A stretch of DNA of 64,000 nt from Pelecanus crispus (taxonomy: Eukaryota > Chordata > Aves > Pelecaniformes > Pelecanidae). Shown here piece by piece: positions 38,901 to 52,200 of this stretch. Position 1 is the first letter of the stretch; the number at the start of each line of letters is the position of its first letter. The stretch is from assembly GCF_030463565.1 (NCBI RefSeq), contig NC_134652.1:18639397-18703396 (forward strand). Direction: 5' to 3'. The notes under the pieces were generated by a model. That model ran no database searches and had not been told where the DNA came from. It saw only the letters and a list, made by a program, of their open reading frames with translations. The position numbers and the translations under genes are program-made.

Positions 38901-41900
38901 CACCCTCCTTTATTTCCCCTGCATAATTTCAGTCTGGAAGCAAACCACACATTTGTGACAGAGAGGGTAAATAGCTGTTAAAGTATAAGGAGTTTGTTAC
39001 TTGAAATTTCTAGCTAAGGATTTTATACTTGCCTGAAGGATTGGCTACAGCATGAATACAAGAAGCATGAGAAGTAGACATGACCATGCACTGACACTAC
39101 GTTCTGGAGTTCACTTGTTTGCAGCATTTAGGAAACTAATCCAGATGATTATCACGATCATTTCTGGCCTTAAAATTGGAATTTCCATCCCTCTTGTAAT
39201 TTTTTTTTTTTCTTCTAGCTCATGTTCAAATAACAGGCCCAGATAATAGTCTTAAAATACCATCCTTTTCTGCATGCAGAATTCTTTGCAGTCTGTAGTA
39301 AAGGGCCATATTCCTCGACTAATTTGTGCACTTGAAGGCAGTGGTTAGTGGTCTAAATTGTGAGGTTTTATTATTTTTAATCCCTTTATTCATGTTGTTT
39401 TAATGCATAAATTACAGAATTATAGGAATTTCCATTTAAAAAATGAAATTATGTGGCAGTGGTTTTTTATATGCTGTTAATCAATGTAAAAACATTTTTC
39501 AAGATTTATTTAAATGAAATTGCTAGATTACATGAAAATGTCTTAGAAATTATAGCTATTACTCCACTGAGTGCACAGGGCAAACTTTACTTGAAAGTCA
39601 ACCCTAATGCATTTGTCAAACTTTAACAGGCAGAGGCCATTTGATACGCTATGCATATTTTTAATGTAAAAGCATTTTTTAAGGGAATACCTAGAAATAC
39701 TATATTCTGAATGGTATTAGGATGTTAAACCCTTACAGTGAAATTCTTGTGCCTAGCATGCCAAGATCATGACCTGAGTCAGTCCTTCTTGTGTTTTTAA
39801 ATATAACTTTGAAAATGCACAAAAAAACCTTAAGTATTTTGTGGGCATTTTTCATGTTTCATATTCAGTTAGGTCCTATATATTTTCTGTCTCTCAGCAC
39901 TGTTTGACAACAGTTCTTCCAGTTTGAACACTTCTAATTGTTTCTTCTAGCTGCCCTGTGTAGCACCTGTCATAACAGGTATTCTGGCTTCTTAATGCTT
40001 TTTTCAAACATTTTCATTCTTCTGGGTAACTTTGAAGATACTATGTTGAACTTTCTGGCAGATTCTGGCAGATTTTGGTGCTCTATTTGATTAAAAACTT
40101 AATTCTGTAAATACTTAGTATTTTTCCTGTGTCATTTGTTAGTCAAATACAATTTGACTTTACCTCTTCTATTTTTTTTATAGTTATGTTTTTAAGCAGA
40201 ACTAATGTGTAAATTCAGTTTGTTTTTAATTTATGTCTATAGCTACATCTTGTCAGTTTGCTATTTTATAGCTTTCTGTAATAGCTTGCACGTTATTGCC
40301 AGGACATCAGTTGGCTGTGGTCCTGTACCTCTTAACCTTCTTACAGAACACTCAACTGGGTCTCGCCAGAGTTGCTGTTAGAACACGTATGAGAAAACAA
40401 AACTAATAACTATTTATCTTACTATGCAGTCTTCTCACTGTGTTGGTTGAGCAGTTGCTTTCTGAAGTGACAAGACTTGAAAAATAGTTATTAAACATGT
40501 ACTTGCCATAGGGAAGTCAGTGGCAAGCCCATGTTGATAGAAAACCTAGACAATATAAATATTTGATTAAAAAAACCTTTCAATGTGATCAAATTTAAGA
40601 AAATATTGTTACTTTTATAAGTGTATCATCAGATGGTCTTGGATTTATTTGTTTGCAAAGATACTGTGGTCAGTCTGCTATCTTCAAAAAAGTGTGCTTA
40701 ACCACATGCCAGCTTTTTCCTAGCTATGTCATTGCCTATATCTACCTTAATGTGAGCCATAATGCTAAAATGTACTCACATTTTTATAAGCTTTATTCTG
40801 TTGACTTGAGTTGGGTTATGTGTGGATTGCTTTTGCAGTTGGTTATACCAAGGGTTCAGAATGCTGGAGTATTGTTTTGTAGGGTTTTTTTTAAAGCATG
40901 TTCTGCCGTAGTGATTTGTGGTGCTCCTTATACCGTCTAAATTAAAGATGACAACTGCTTCCTCCTTCCCATATATTTGCCAGCTGGCCAGAATGTGGTC
41001 GCTTTTGCCTTCTGTTTTTTCAGTATTCAAAGACGTTAGTCAAAATATGATAAATAATCCATTGAATGCTTGTGCAGGTACATGCTGAAAAATCAGTGTA
41101 GTGGTAATTTTAGCATAGTTTAACTTTTGAATTAGCACGCTTTATTTTCTGAACAGGTAGTAGTTGGTTCCACTGTGGTCGATATGCAGCCTTCCTTGAT
41201 AGAAACTAGAGCAACATCATAGGACTGTTTTGTCCTCTATCCTTGCAATTCCTTCTTTAAAGGAGACAATAGAGTTGAAATTGCAGCTAGACTTTAAAAG
41301 CAATTAAAAGATAAAATGCAGAATTGTAGTTGGCTTAAGAAATTATTTATACTATCAAGAGAGGAATACTGTTGCAACTAAATTTTCTCTTTGCCAGAGC
41401 ACTGATGTGCCAGAAAAATTTGCGTTCAAAAGTTGCAAAATAGCGGATTCAAGGGTCTTTTAGTTCAGTTTTCTGAACTGTCATCTGATTCCATGGTATT
41501 TTTTTTTTAAAGAGAAAAAGCATGTGCATGGTTTTGTACATCATTTTCAGTTGCTCCTTTCATTCCAGTTAGTATGGGTGGTGGTGTTTGTGTTGGTATG
41601 AATCTTTTCCTTCCCTCTTTGGAAGTGTGGGCACTGATTTAGGTTTATTTGCACAATAAACTGTTGGTTTGGTTGCTGAAGACCCAGGTTAGGATTAAGA
41701 CCTTAATGGTACAACCTAGGCAATGTAATTAGTGCAGTGTGGTCTTTGATTAAAGACCTTTATTCTGAACTCCTTAAACTTGTACTGGGTGTTGTGTGCT
41801 GTGAATATCTCACTGACTAAAGTTGACACGAGTAAACCTTTGTAGGAGTGGAGTTCAACCAGATAAGATATGCAGAGTAATAAACAACATAAAACACTTC

Positions 41901-43367
41901 ACAGGATTTATGTAGGATTTTTACTTTTCACAATTTACCGTCTCTGCAGCTACTCAGTCTGTTTGTTCTACTTGCGCTGATTAAGCACGCCTCTCTTCAT
42001 TGCCCTACCTGAAGGAATTGTTTTCTTTCTACACAACACAGTTAAACTCAGTTTTTTGAAAGAGGACTTTCCCTGGCTTCTGGTTGATGTCTGTCAGCAA
42101 CTAGAAGTGCCTGGCTTTATGTTGTTCCTCTAGAGTAAGTTATGCATGCTTAGAAAGAAGAGAGTTTAAGAATAAGTGGGCTGTGCTGGGTTAATCTTTA
42201 CCAGAAAGGAGACAAGGTGTTCTTCCCTGTCTTTACCTCAACTGATTGGAAGCTGATGTTGATACAGGAAGGAAAAAGCAAAATTATGTGTATCTTAGAG
42301 TGGGTTTGAAGAATGGAAGTTTGAAACAGTAATTACTTTCTAATAGCTTGACTTTTTCATTATTCCTTCATACCTGGTACATCCCTTGCTATTCCAGTTC
42401 TCTTTATGCCAAAGGTTCTGTGTAGATTGAGTCTTACCAGTAAAGATGATTAGTGAAGACTGATTGCAGACCTGTAGAATGCCTTTTGCCCATCTGTAGT
42501 ATAAAAGTGTCAGCATGTTCTTTATAAACTCTCTTAACCTTTTGACTGTCACATGCATTATATTTCCATCTTTGATGTCTGCTTTGATATGCTTAGGAGC
42601 AAACATACATGTTTTAATTGCTGCTTAACTGTTAACTTCCACCTGCAGACAGTAGGCAATTACTCCTCCTATCTCAATGTGGGGAGGACTCCTGAGAGAC
42701 TATTTAGCTTTTTGGTACTAAAAATCTTGGTATTCCATGTATTATCAAAGGCATTCAAATAATACTTTCATACGTTGTATCTGCTTTATCTAAAAAAGCT
42801 ATACAAAAACCTGTTTATTGATATCTACCACGTAAAAGTGCTCAGACCTGTATAATAGTGCTTAACTGTGATTGCTTCCTTTGGCATGGTGTCTTACAGT
42901 GCTCACTGAAGTTAAAACTTTTGATAATTAATGCAAAGGTTTGAATAAATATCTTTATAATAATTTACAGAGAAAGATAATTAAAAGGTTCGGGTATTAA
43001 TTTTGGAATGTCTTTTTAATTAATACTTGAAGTGGTAATGAATATGCCAGCTGTTTAGGACTTTTTTGCTTGGTGCTTCTGACATCTTAATCTGCTTATG
43101 GTCTTACTGTACTGCAGAGTGGGTGAGAAGTTCCTTGTGTGAAAGTGATAAGACCTTTTTGATGCCTTTTATTTTCTTCCTCTTGGCAACAGAATGAGTT
43201 GGATACTAGCTTGTTACAGGATGTAATACCTATCTTTATCAAAAGAGTGCATGACTTGCTCATTTTTTTACTGGCACTTGTATGAGAAGACCCAATTTGA
43301 AGTGGTTAAGTTCTTCTAAGCAAACTGTTTCTGGTTAATGTTTCTAAATGAAACTGTTATTAAGGTT

Positions 43368-43788
43368 ACAGAAGATGGTCGAGGGGCTGGAGCATATGAC
43401 TTACTAGGAAAAGCTAGAGGGAACTGGGCCTGCCTAGCCTGAAGAAGAGATAGCTTGGGGAGAGCTAATAGCTTCCTAATACCTACCGAGGAGGTTGTTC
43501 AGAAGACAGTCTGGCTCTTTTTGGAGGTTCCTGGCAGGATGATGAGAAACAACGACCGTACATTTGAACAGAGAAGGTTTCAGCCTGTGGGGATGGGGAG
43601 CGATGAAGTCAAGCTTTGGAACAGGTTGCCCAGGGCAGCTGTGGATCTCTGTCCATGGGGCTTTTCAAGACTCAGCTGGAGAAAGCTCTGATAGTCTGGT
43701 CTGAATTCAGTGTTGCTTCTGCCTTGGGCAGAAGGTCTGACTAGAAACCTCCTGTGGTCCCTTCCAACCCAAATAATTCTGTGATACC
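43368..43788 (+). mobile_element. CR1 LINE fragment, 5'-truncated, plus strand
   Basis: Blocks in order are GAGGGGCTGGAGCATATGAC, 'gggcctgcctagcctgaagaag', 'agcttcctaatacctac', 'tggaacaggttgcccagggc', 'ttttcaagactcagctggag', 'tggtctgaattcagtg' and the 3' end GGTCCCTTCCAACCC followed by AATTCTGTGAT. This is the CR1 subfamily type with the DDL-lacking 3' UTR; no intact reverse transcriptase frame is present. An internal deletion is likely, because the usual 'ggaagaactttttcaccatgagg' block is missing between 43590 and 43600. It is in the sense orientation with MARCHF5. Confidence 0.93.
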
Positions 43789-46409
43789 AGGTCTGGATGG
43801 AACCCCAATATATTGGACAACACAATTAAGGCTTTATTTGCACTGCATGACATGAGCATACTGTGCTGGAGGTCCCAATACAAGAGGTACAGTCCACTAA
43901 TACCTTCTGGCAAATCTGCACTTAGACTTTTTTAGCATCTGCTCTGAAATCTGTACCTAGAGGGCTTCTTGTCTAGTCATCTAGTGAGATAACTTTTCGT
44001 TAATAGCTTTCTACTGTTCAATGAAAGTGCTTAGGCTCAGGATTTTTGTGACAGTGATTCTGGGGAAAAGATTATAGCAAATTGAATGATAACACACTAT
44101 ACAAAATGAAACACATAGGATAAGAAAAATTCCAATCAAAATCTCCACTTTCAAATGCTGTTTTAAAAAAAAAAAGTTTGTACTAAAGTTGTATTAAACC
44201 TGGGACTAGCTGTTCATTTGTTTATAACTTTAAATCTTAATTATCTTAGCTGATTAAGATAAAAATGAAAATTAAACTGGTCTGCTCTGTAACAGTTTTC
44301 CTATAATAAGTAAATACTAATTGACTTAAGGGCCAACCATAGAATCTTGGTATGTGCTTATGTTTGGAAACAGCTCTCACAGGAAGCAAACTTTTTGGGT
44401 AAGTGTAGTTAGCATTTCTAGGCTTTTAGGTGTTTGATTGCTGATAAGCATTATGAACTATTTAATGTTCTCAGTTTATGTATCTGTGCCTGTTTGTCCC
44501 TTTGATCATGCATTCTTCAAGGTGTGTGCGTATTGAAAGAAAGTGTTAACACAGTGTGAAGGTAGTGAATGAATAATAGAGTTATTATGGAGAAGAGGGG
44601 CTAGCATTTAGTGATTTATTTTTTAAAGCCATTTCAATATAGTAGTTATTTCTTCACAATCTTTCTAGAAAAAATATTAGACCCTCTATTTTAAAGCTGT
44701 AATGTTGTCTTTACATGGATTTCTGATCTTTCCTCATTTCTCATGTTATACATGCCTCCTCTTGAGATCTGAGTGCTTTTGTTTAGAAGTGGATATTTTA
44801 TATTGGACTAAAATGTGCCAACATAAGTTAGCCTTCTGTGAAGGCTATAATTACAGAAGGCCATGTGCTGAGTTCTTGTGACTGTTCTACTGGTGAGTCA
44901 TGCAGTCAATTCTGCAGAGTGCCCAGGAGAGTTATGATCAGACACCTTGGAGTTTTGTTCACATTTATTCAGAGTAAAGACATTTTCAGTGTCTGCCGCA
45001 TCTGAGTGGTTTTTGTTGTTCTTGAGGTATGCGTGTCCCGAGAATGTATCTCAAATTGTTCAGTTTTTATTATGTATATTAGGAGGATATAAGATGACTG
45101 ACTTCAGTAGAGCTTTCTGGTTTGCTCTCTTATACTCTAAATTATCTGATAAAAATAGAAGTTATAAACTGAGAATAACTTGAGTAATAGTGTCCGTTAT
45201 ATAAACTCTTTGAGTTCAAAGCAATTTGCTTGCTTTGGAGTCTTCCTGCCAATTTTTGCAGCTTTAGGACTACACTTCCTATTTTTCTTCTCCTTCTCTT
45301 TTCTTTGGAAGAACGTAACAGAAAAGTTGCTTACCCTGTATGGTCAGTTTAACTCTGAAACTCTCTAGGCATGTATCATACAAAAATTGAACTTTTATTT
45401 CATAATTACCTTGCCTAAGAATGGAATGTAAAGTGAGTAGCCGTAAGTTTGGTTTCTAACAGATTAAGTCTATGCTTATGTGTTTACCTGTGTAACTAAA
45501 GGTATTGTGCCTAAAGATTAATTTGTATTTTTACATTACTTGTGTGATACTGGATAATTGCTGCAGGAGATGGAGCTCATGTAATGCAGGCTCTGTAAAT
45601 GGAATGTAAATTCTTGTCTTTTATCTTTTGCTTGTCACAGCAACAGTTTGTCAAGACAGTTACAGTTTTAGACATGTCAAAGTTGGTCTGTTCTGTACGT
45701 ATGTCGCTCTTTGATATTTGTAACATGTCATCTACTCTCTACAAATACCAGTACTGGTATTTTTCTGCTGCAACTCTCTTCCCTCTTCCCCCAGTGCAAA
45801 GTAACATTGTTTAATGCTAGTTTAATAGAAACTATGTATTTTTATCTTCTTTTTGAGACTGGGAATTGTATTTAACATGCCAGTTTAAAACAGCAGATTA
45901 AAAACATCTTGATACTAATCTTTGAAAACACAGATATGGTTAGTGCTCGATTAAAGAAGCTAATAAGTACATGTTAACCTTCTGTTATGGAAAAGTAAAT
46001 CTTCCAGGACATACGAAGGACTAATGCTTGTTATCCCTTGTCTCAGAACTTGAAGGAATAAAGGTTAAAGTTAAATTCCTTTAAGTCAACCAAACACTTG
46101 CTTTAACTTACATCTTGGCTAATAGAGGAAAAATAGATACAGTTTTGCTCAGCAAGTGGCACAGCTAATTACAGAATTCTGACAAAGCAATGAAGCAGTT
46201 GTGCAGTGATTCCTAACCTTGGTCCACAGGCAGCATTTTCAAGCAAGCAGTATGCTGTAAGCAGAATTGTTTTGATGTCAAGGTTAGCCTCAGTGCTAGT
46301 ATTTTTAAATTCTTCAATAATCTTAGGAAGTTGTTTTCTGGGAACATTGACTGGGGAATCTTTTGTATGTTCAATTAAGCTATAGCAGTATCTTAGAGCA
46401 TTGTAGCAT

Positions 46410-46432
46410 ACTTTTTACTGAGAGTAAAAAGT
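46410..46432. repeat. Perfect 10-bp inverted repeat, 3-nt loop
   Basis: ACTTTTTACT (46410-46419) and AGTAAAAAGT (46423-46432) are perfect inverted arms around GAG. Too short for a microRNA precursor; no function is assigned. Confidence 0.5.
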
Positions 46433-48157
46433 CTCTTGTTACTAAGAAACAACCTCCTGTGTTCTAGAGCTTCAGATCAATTTTCTGCTGCCTGCATTGA
46501 TACTTTTCAAATAAATCTTCCCTCTATCCTCTATTTAACTGTGGTCATTTAGCATTAATAAGTTGGAAAGTCAAATGAGTCATTTTCTGTGCACCATTCT
46601 TGATTAAATGTTTTTGGGTTGGTTTTTTTCCCCCCCAACCTTTTGTATGCCTTGGTTTAGTTTAAGTGTCACTGTCTCACTGGAGTGCGTATTGACTGAG
46701 CTACTGAAAACAGTGATGCATGTGTTCTTTTTTCTTCTCAAAAAGAGTAGAATTCAGGTCCTGATGACTGTGATCAGGGGTATAGTTGAAGATACTTTTT
46801 CCAGGAGGCCTCAAATGATTGAAATCAGACAGATATAGTTACTTGTTTGTTATACTTCTGTTGTCTGGCAAGTAAATCCTATGTATTGGAAACCATGGAG
46901 ACAGTCAAGCCCCAAAGTTTAGCACATGGTGAAATGTGTGATATCTCTAGGGAGTGAGGACTGCTGTAAGAATTTAATGCAGTAGATTGCAGACAAATTA
47001 CAGCAAAAATAGCTTTTAAAACTACTTTCAGGTCTGAAGTTGTCTTCCATTGCTAAATCTGGTAGTGTTGCTAAAACTAAGACAATATTTTTAGCCTCAA
47101 ATAATAATACATCCTCCTTTAAATCTTATTTGTACATAAATGAGATAGTTCAGCTTCTCAGTAGTTGGGTGTCCTACCTTCCTAGTAGGTCATGTTACCT
47201 GTTAGAGAAGGCTGTGTGTGGTCTTCTTGCCATCTAGAGTTCTTGTGGTATCTTGAACATGCTAGCAGCTTTTCTTTCTTCAGCCAGTGTAAATATTAGT
47301 ATATGAATTCTAGCTGATAGAGCCTTTTACTACTTCAGTTATACCTTGACATTATGCTGCTTTGCAATTAGAGATCGAGAGAAGTTAAGACTTAAAGGAA
47401 TTTCTTCCGGTTTTCATTTTCTTCATCAGGAGGAGCTTTCAGGCATACTGCTATACAATTGTGTGAATATTACAGGCATTTAATACATAATTAAGATGTT
47501 TAAAGGAACATTCAAGGAAGTAACTTTAGCCTCTAAAACATAATTTACTAGTTGCTTCATATCTCTGTTACTTTCTAGGTTTGTGATTATTGACAGCTTT
47601 GTCAAACAATGCTTAAGAAAAAGTTTTCCCTATGTAGTGTGCTATCTGTATTATTAAAAAAAAAATTCCATGAAACATTTAAGGCATTAACTTAATGCTA
47701 TTAGAATTCTTCAGTGTTTGCTAGGTGTGTATATAATTGACTATTTGTTCAGCTTCTGTTTTCAAATCATGTTGTTCAAGGTATATATCAGTTTTGGAAG
47801 TAAATTGGGTTTGGGGGGGGATGGGGTGGGGAGGTGTATGGGGTTCTTTGTTTTGGTTTTGTTGTTTGGTTTTTCCACTGGCTTTTAGTCACCTCTTTAT
47901 TTTTCTTCCTAAACACGATGGTAAGAATCAGCGTTACTGCCCCCTTGCAGGCACTCAGTAGCTTAAATTTAGTTGTATGCCAAGCTGCTAATATATAATA
48001 ATAATAGTTTAATTAGCAAAATGTGTAATGTTTTAGTAATAATAGTTTTACCTGATGTGTCCTTTGCACATTTTTAGGAGCGCCCTGTTTTCCCTCCCTT
48101 AAGAAATAAAACAAATGTTTGTAATAGCAAAGTTCTCTGTATATTTAGAGGCTCACA

Positions 48158-48195
48158 GCAAGACCACTGAGCCTTGGCAAGACCACTGAGCCTTG
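48158..48195. repeat. Perfect 19-bp tandem duplication
   Basis: GCAAGACCACTGAGCCTTG occurs twice without a gap (48158-48176 and 48177-48195), and a third copy starts GGCA before diverging. Identity of the units suggests a recent event. Confidence 0.9.
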
Positions 48196-49271
48196 GCACT
48201 TATCAAATTTTCCTTTTGAAAAAGTGAGAGTATGGTAATATTATAGAAAGCCTTTAAGAGAACTGAATTTTGAAGTCTTTGCAAAAAGGATATGCCTGAA
48301 TAACTGGTTTCAAAAGTTTAAATTTGTCCAGAATGAAAGGTAGTTTTTTTACTGATAGTCTAGATTGTCTTTGACAAACTAGAGACTAAAGCCCAATGAG
48401 ATAGAATAAGGAGTCCCCCACAGATTTGGCTAAGCTGGGTAGAAGCAAAGGCCATAAAAGCCTTGTAAGGCACAATTCAAGCACAATAGGTGGTGGCTGG
48501 CAGTCAAAGGTTTAATTTTATCTACAAGCTAGAAAGTTGCCAGCAGGATTCTGTGAACTGTCCTTTACTCATATCTCTGCCTTTATATAGTGTGCCTAAC
48601 TTGAGTGTAAAATATTTCTCTTTAATTGGAGCTATAATTGCGAACATATAAATAAGTTTAAATTGAACTTCTGGTAATCATCAGATTTTTCTGGTATACT
48701 TTCCAGTTAATTATTCTACATTTTGGTTGTTTTAAATTATTTTAGGTTTTGTTTTTATGTGTTTGACTGCTTATTGGGTTCTAGTTGTCCATGGGCTTTC
48801 ATTAAAAGCTTTTTAAAATCTAGTTTAAACAATGCCATCCTGTGATTAGAAGAAGTCAGAACCTATATGCGGATACCACTTGTGTGGCCACCACCATCAG
48901 CCTGACGTTCTTTAACCTTTCCCTGCTTTGTTTAATGAAAGCACTACTTTTGTAGTAAAGGCTAGTTACTGTTGTTTCTAGATTCTCATCAGCTTCTCCT
49001 TTACTGAGGATTACACCCTATCCTTGATGACTAGGCAGAGCAGAATTGCGTATTAGGTCAGATGACTTTCAGGAACTTCCTTTCAAGGTTTTAGACTTTG
49101 TTTCAAGGTGACAGCATGTTTTCTAGTGGAACGATCCAGGCTGGCATGTGGCTGCTATGCCATGCTGCCTTAAAAAGGGTCTGCAGAAGTTGTGATGGAG
49201 CATCTAAGACTACTATTTTTGCACTGGTATCTCTGTTCCTTGCTCTGTGTGTGTATTTGATGGGTTCCCCG

Positions 49272-49292
49272 CCCCCCCCCCCCCCCCCCCCC
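49272..49292. repeat. Run of about 21 C
   Basis: CCCCG is followed by an uninterrupted C run ending at CTTAGG. It is G-rich on the non-transcribed complement. Length is probably variable. Confidence 0.9.
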
Positions 49293-52200
49293 TTAGGATA
49301 GTGTAAAGATTTTTTGAGTCTGATAGACAGACCTTGGGTATTTTCTACTGTGTGTGATGGCCAGGAAAACACTGGGGAAAGAGTGGTGCTCCATCTATGG
49401 TCCTGTTGCAGCCTTCCTCTGCTAACTGACTTCCACCATTGTGGTAGATAGGTCTGTATGCATTCTACTGTTGAAATCTTCACGATGCTTTAGGCTTTGC
49501 AGCTGAGTTCTTCTCTTCTGCTGCTTAATCTTCTCTGTATCACATGATGTAAGATAGCATTTCTTGGGTTAAGTAGTATTCCCCTCTTTGTAACCATTAT
49601 CAGGGATATGTAGGCTAGGTTTGCATTCTGTTGTGACCAGGTAGTGGCCCTCTAGCACAAGAATCTTATTCCTGCTGGTTCCTTCAAACTCAGGAAAAGG
49701 AAGTGCTTAGCAGTAGCATTTGCAATGTGTTGTTTCTCTTGCTTTTTGAGAGAACAGTTTGCTGTGTTGTTCTACTAAAATTCTAGCCAGCTCCAAAGCA
49801 GCCTACCTGTGTTGTATGCTGCTGGGTAACTCCCTTGATTTTTCTGACATCCTAGTCTTCTCACTTAAACATGATCTTACAGTATTTAGAGTGTAGTTGG
49901 CAGGTTTGGTGGAAGCTTATCACTATTCTTCATCAAAGATATTTTATCTGTCAGTATAGACTATGCATAAAAATTTGTTATAGAAGCTCATGAAAAATTG
50001 CCTCTTCCAAACAGCAGATTTGTGGGTCATCCTTTGGAACAGTGCCTTTTTATGGCCAGTTATTGGAGTGCTTTCAGTCATTTCTTCTAACATAGGTTCT
50101 CACCCCCCACTGTGGTGGCTCTCTGTGCTATCACTGCTATCAGTTATGTGGCAGCTTTTCCATTTTTTTCTTTTTGGATGTGAAATTCAATTGCAATAAG
50201 CCACTCAGTCACTTACTGCTTAGCGGAACAAGGATGCTTTACTCTGATAGCAAGATATCAGCAAATTCCTGCTGCTTTAAGGGAAAGCAGTGTGCTTTAT
50301 GATGTGGGAGAAATGCAGAAAAGTTTTCTTAGCGTTTTCTTATATTTTTTTATGATCTGTGATGAGAGATGTAATGCTTTTTAGCTCATGTCTCTAGAGC
50401 ATGTCATGCATGTTCAAATTTTCATTTCCCATGGTAAGGGTTAGGTCCTGCTAAACGTCTTGCAAGAGTTTTCTTTTCTCAGAAGTCTTCTTTCACATGC
50501 ATGCCACTGAACATCGGGGGAAAAAATTCCAAGGCTTTTTTGCATTTTGTCTTGCAGTACTGAATATTTTAAACCAGCCTATAAAGCATCTGTGCTGTCC
50601 CAGTCTCACAAGTCATCTTCCGTTAAGTGTTGTGGGCACAAGGATATTTGCTGGGCTTATGGGGCATTAAAGATTTCTGCAAACTTTTACTAGTGTATAT
50701 ATAATTAACATAATGCTTTTAAATTACTTGTTTGTATTGCTTATAGTCATCCCTGCTTGAAAACAAAGCTGTATCATGGTGAATTCAGCTCCTACAGACT
50801 GAGGCAGAGTTGATTTAAATAACGTGAATTAGAACCTGTCCTCCCTCCAGTCTAAGACTGGTGTGTGGAAAAAAGTAACCTTTAGAAGGAGTATAGCTCA
50901 ATAAAAGGAAAGCAGTCTGCCTCTAGGTGTGTCTGTTGGTACTGGAGGATCTAATTGGTGTGTTGGAGCTGTAACTCCAACCAGGTACAGGAGAGAGTGG
51001 CTTCCTTAATGATTAGAAACTCATGGTTTGGAAAAACCTGTTTTTAGGCAGACCTTTGCTTTCTGGATTAGTCATACAACATTTGGAGTGTAGGATCTCT
51101 AGTCTTTAACAGAACTTTCTTTCCATCCACTTTGCTCTTAACATATGCAATGTCCTGAAGAGAGTTTGTCTTTGTTAGGGAAAAAACCTGGATGCAATAA
51201 ATGAGCTATTCTCATAGTCAGAATAGAATTTTTGAGACCAGAGGTCTTCAGATGCTGGGGAGCTGAATCTAAAAGGCATTTGTAACTCTATATTCAAAGC
51301 TGAAATAATGATATTGGCATGTTTTTTGTATATGTTTTGTTCTGATTTTTTTATTAAGCCAAGGAAGTGTGGAAAAATACATTAGTGCTATTGATTTGGC
51401 TCTGTAGAAAGTCATCAAGGAAACAGGTTTGAGTTTCTATCAGAAACAATGCTTTGTTCCACCTTGTCAGCCTTTTCTATTTCAGGTTATCTGAGTAGCA
51501 ACCTGATTCAGTGGTAAGAATCAAGGTCATATTTTATTCAGTACAAGAAAATGGAAAATCTGGCAAGAGCCAAGATACTTGTTTTGAAATGGTTTTATTT
51601 AGCCCTTACTGCTACAGCTGCTGTCAATGGAAGGAGATAAAGCTGATGACAGAATACAAGGAATTTACTGTTCATTATTCATGACTTGCTAAAGGTTTAA
51701 GTCTGTAAAGGATTTTGTTATTCTTTTCACGGGTCTTTCAGGTTTTCAGATACGATTGCCTGGCAAGAAACTGGATGAAGCAATTAAAGAAAAGATGCAT
51801 ATTTTCTTGAGTTATTAACAGAAAACTTGAATGGAATTTAATCTACAGAGTATTCATGGACAAATTCACTAGTTAAAACTGCAGTATACCAAGATTACGT
51901 TCATGCTTAAATCTGTCATTATTTGAATAAACTTTAGACTTGTGGTGTGGTGGCATCTGACCTTACTGGCACCCACAGACCTAACTAGCTCTGTTGTGAA
52001 GCCTTTGGTTTAAAAATAAAAATCTAAGTTACAAATTTAGAGCAGCTGTAGACCTAAATAGGATGGGGAATGAATGAGTGAATGTTTACCTTTAATGAAA
52101 CAAAAAACTGTCGAAGAACAACAGTTATCAGTAGTATTGTAATGTTTGTTCTTACAGTAAATTTGGGGGTTCTTGGTGTAAACAGAAAATTAATAAACAT

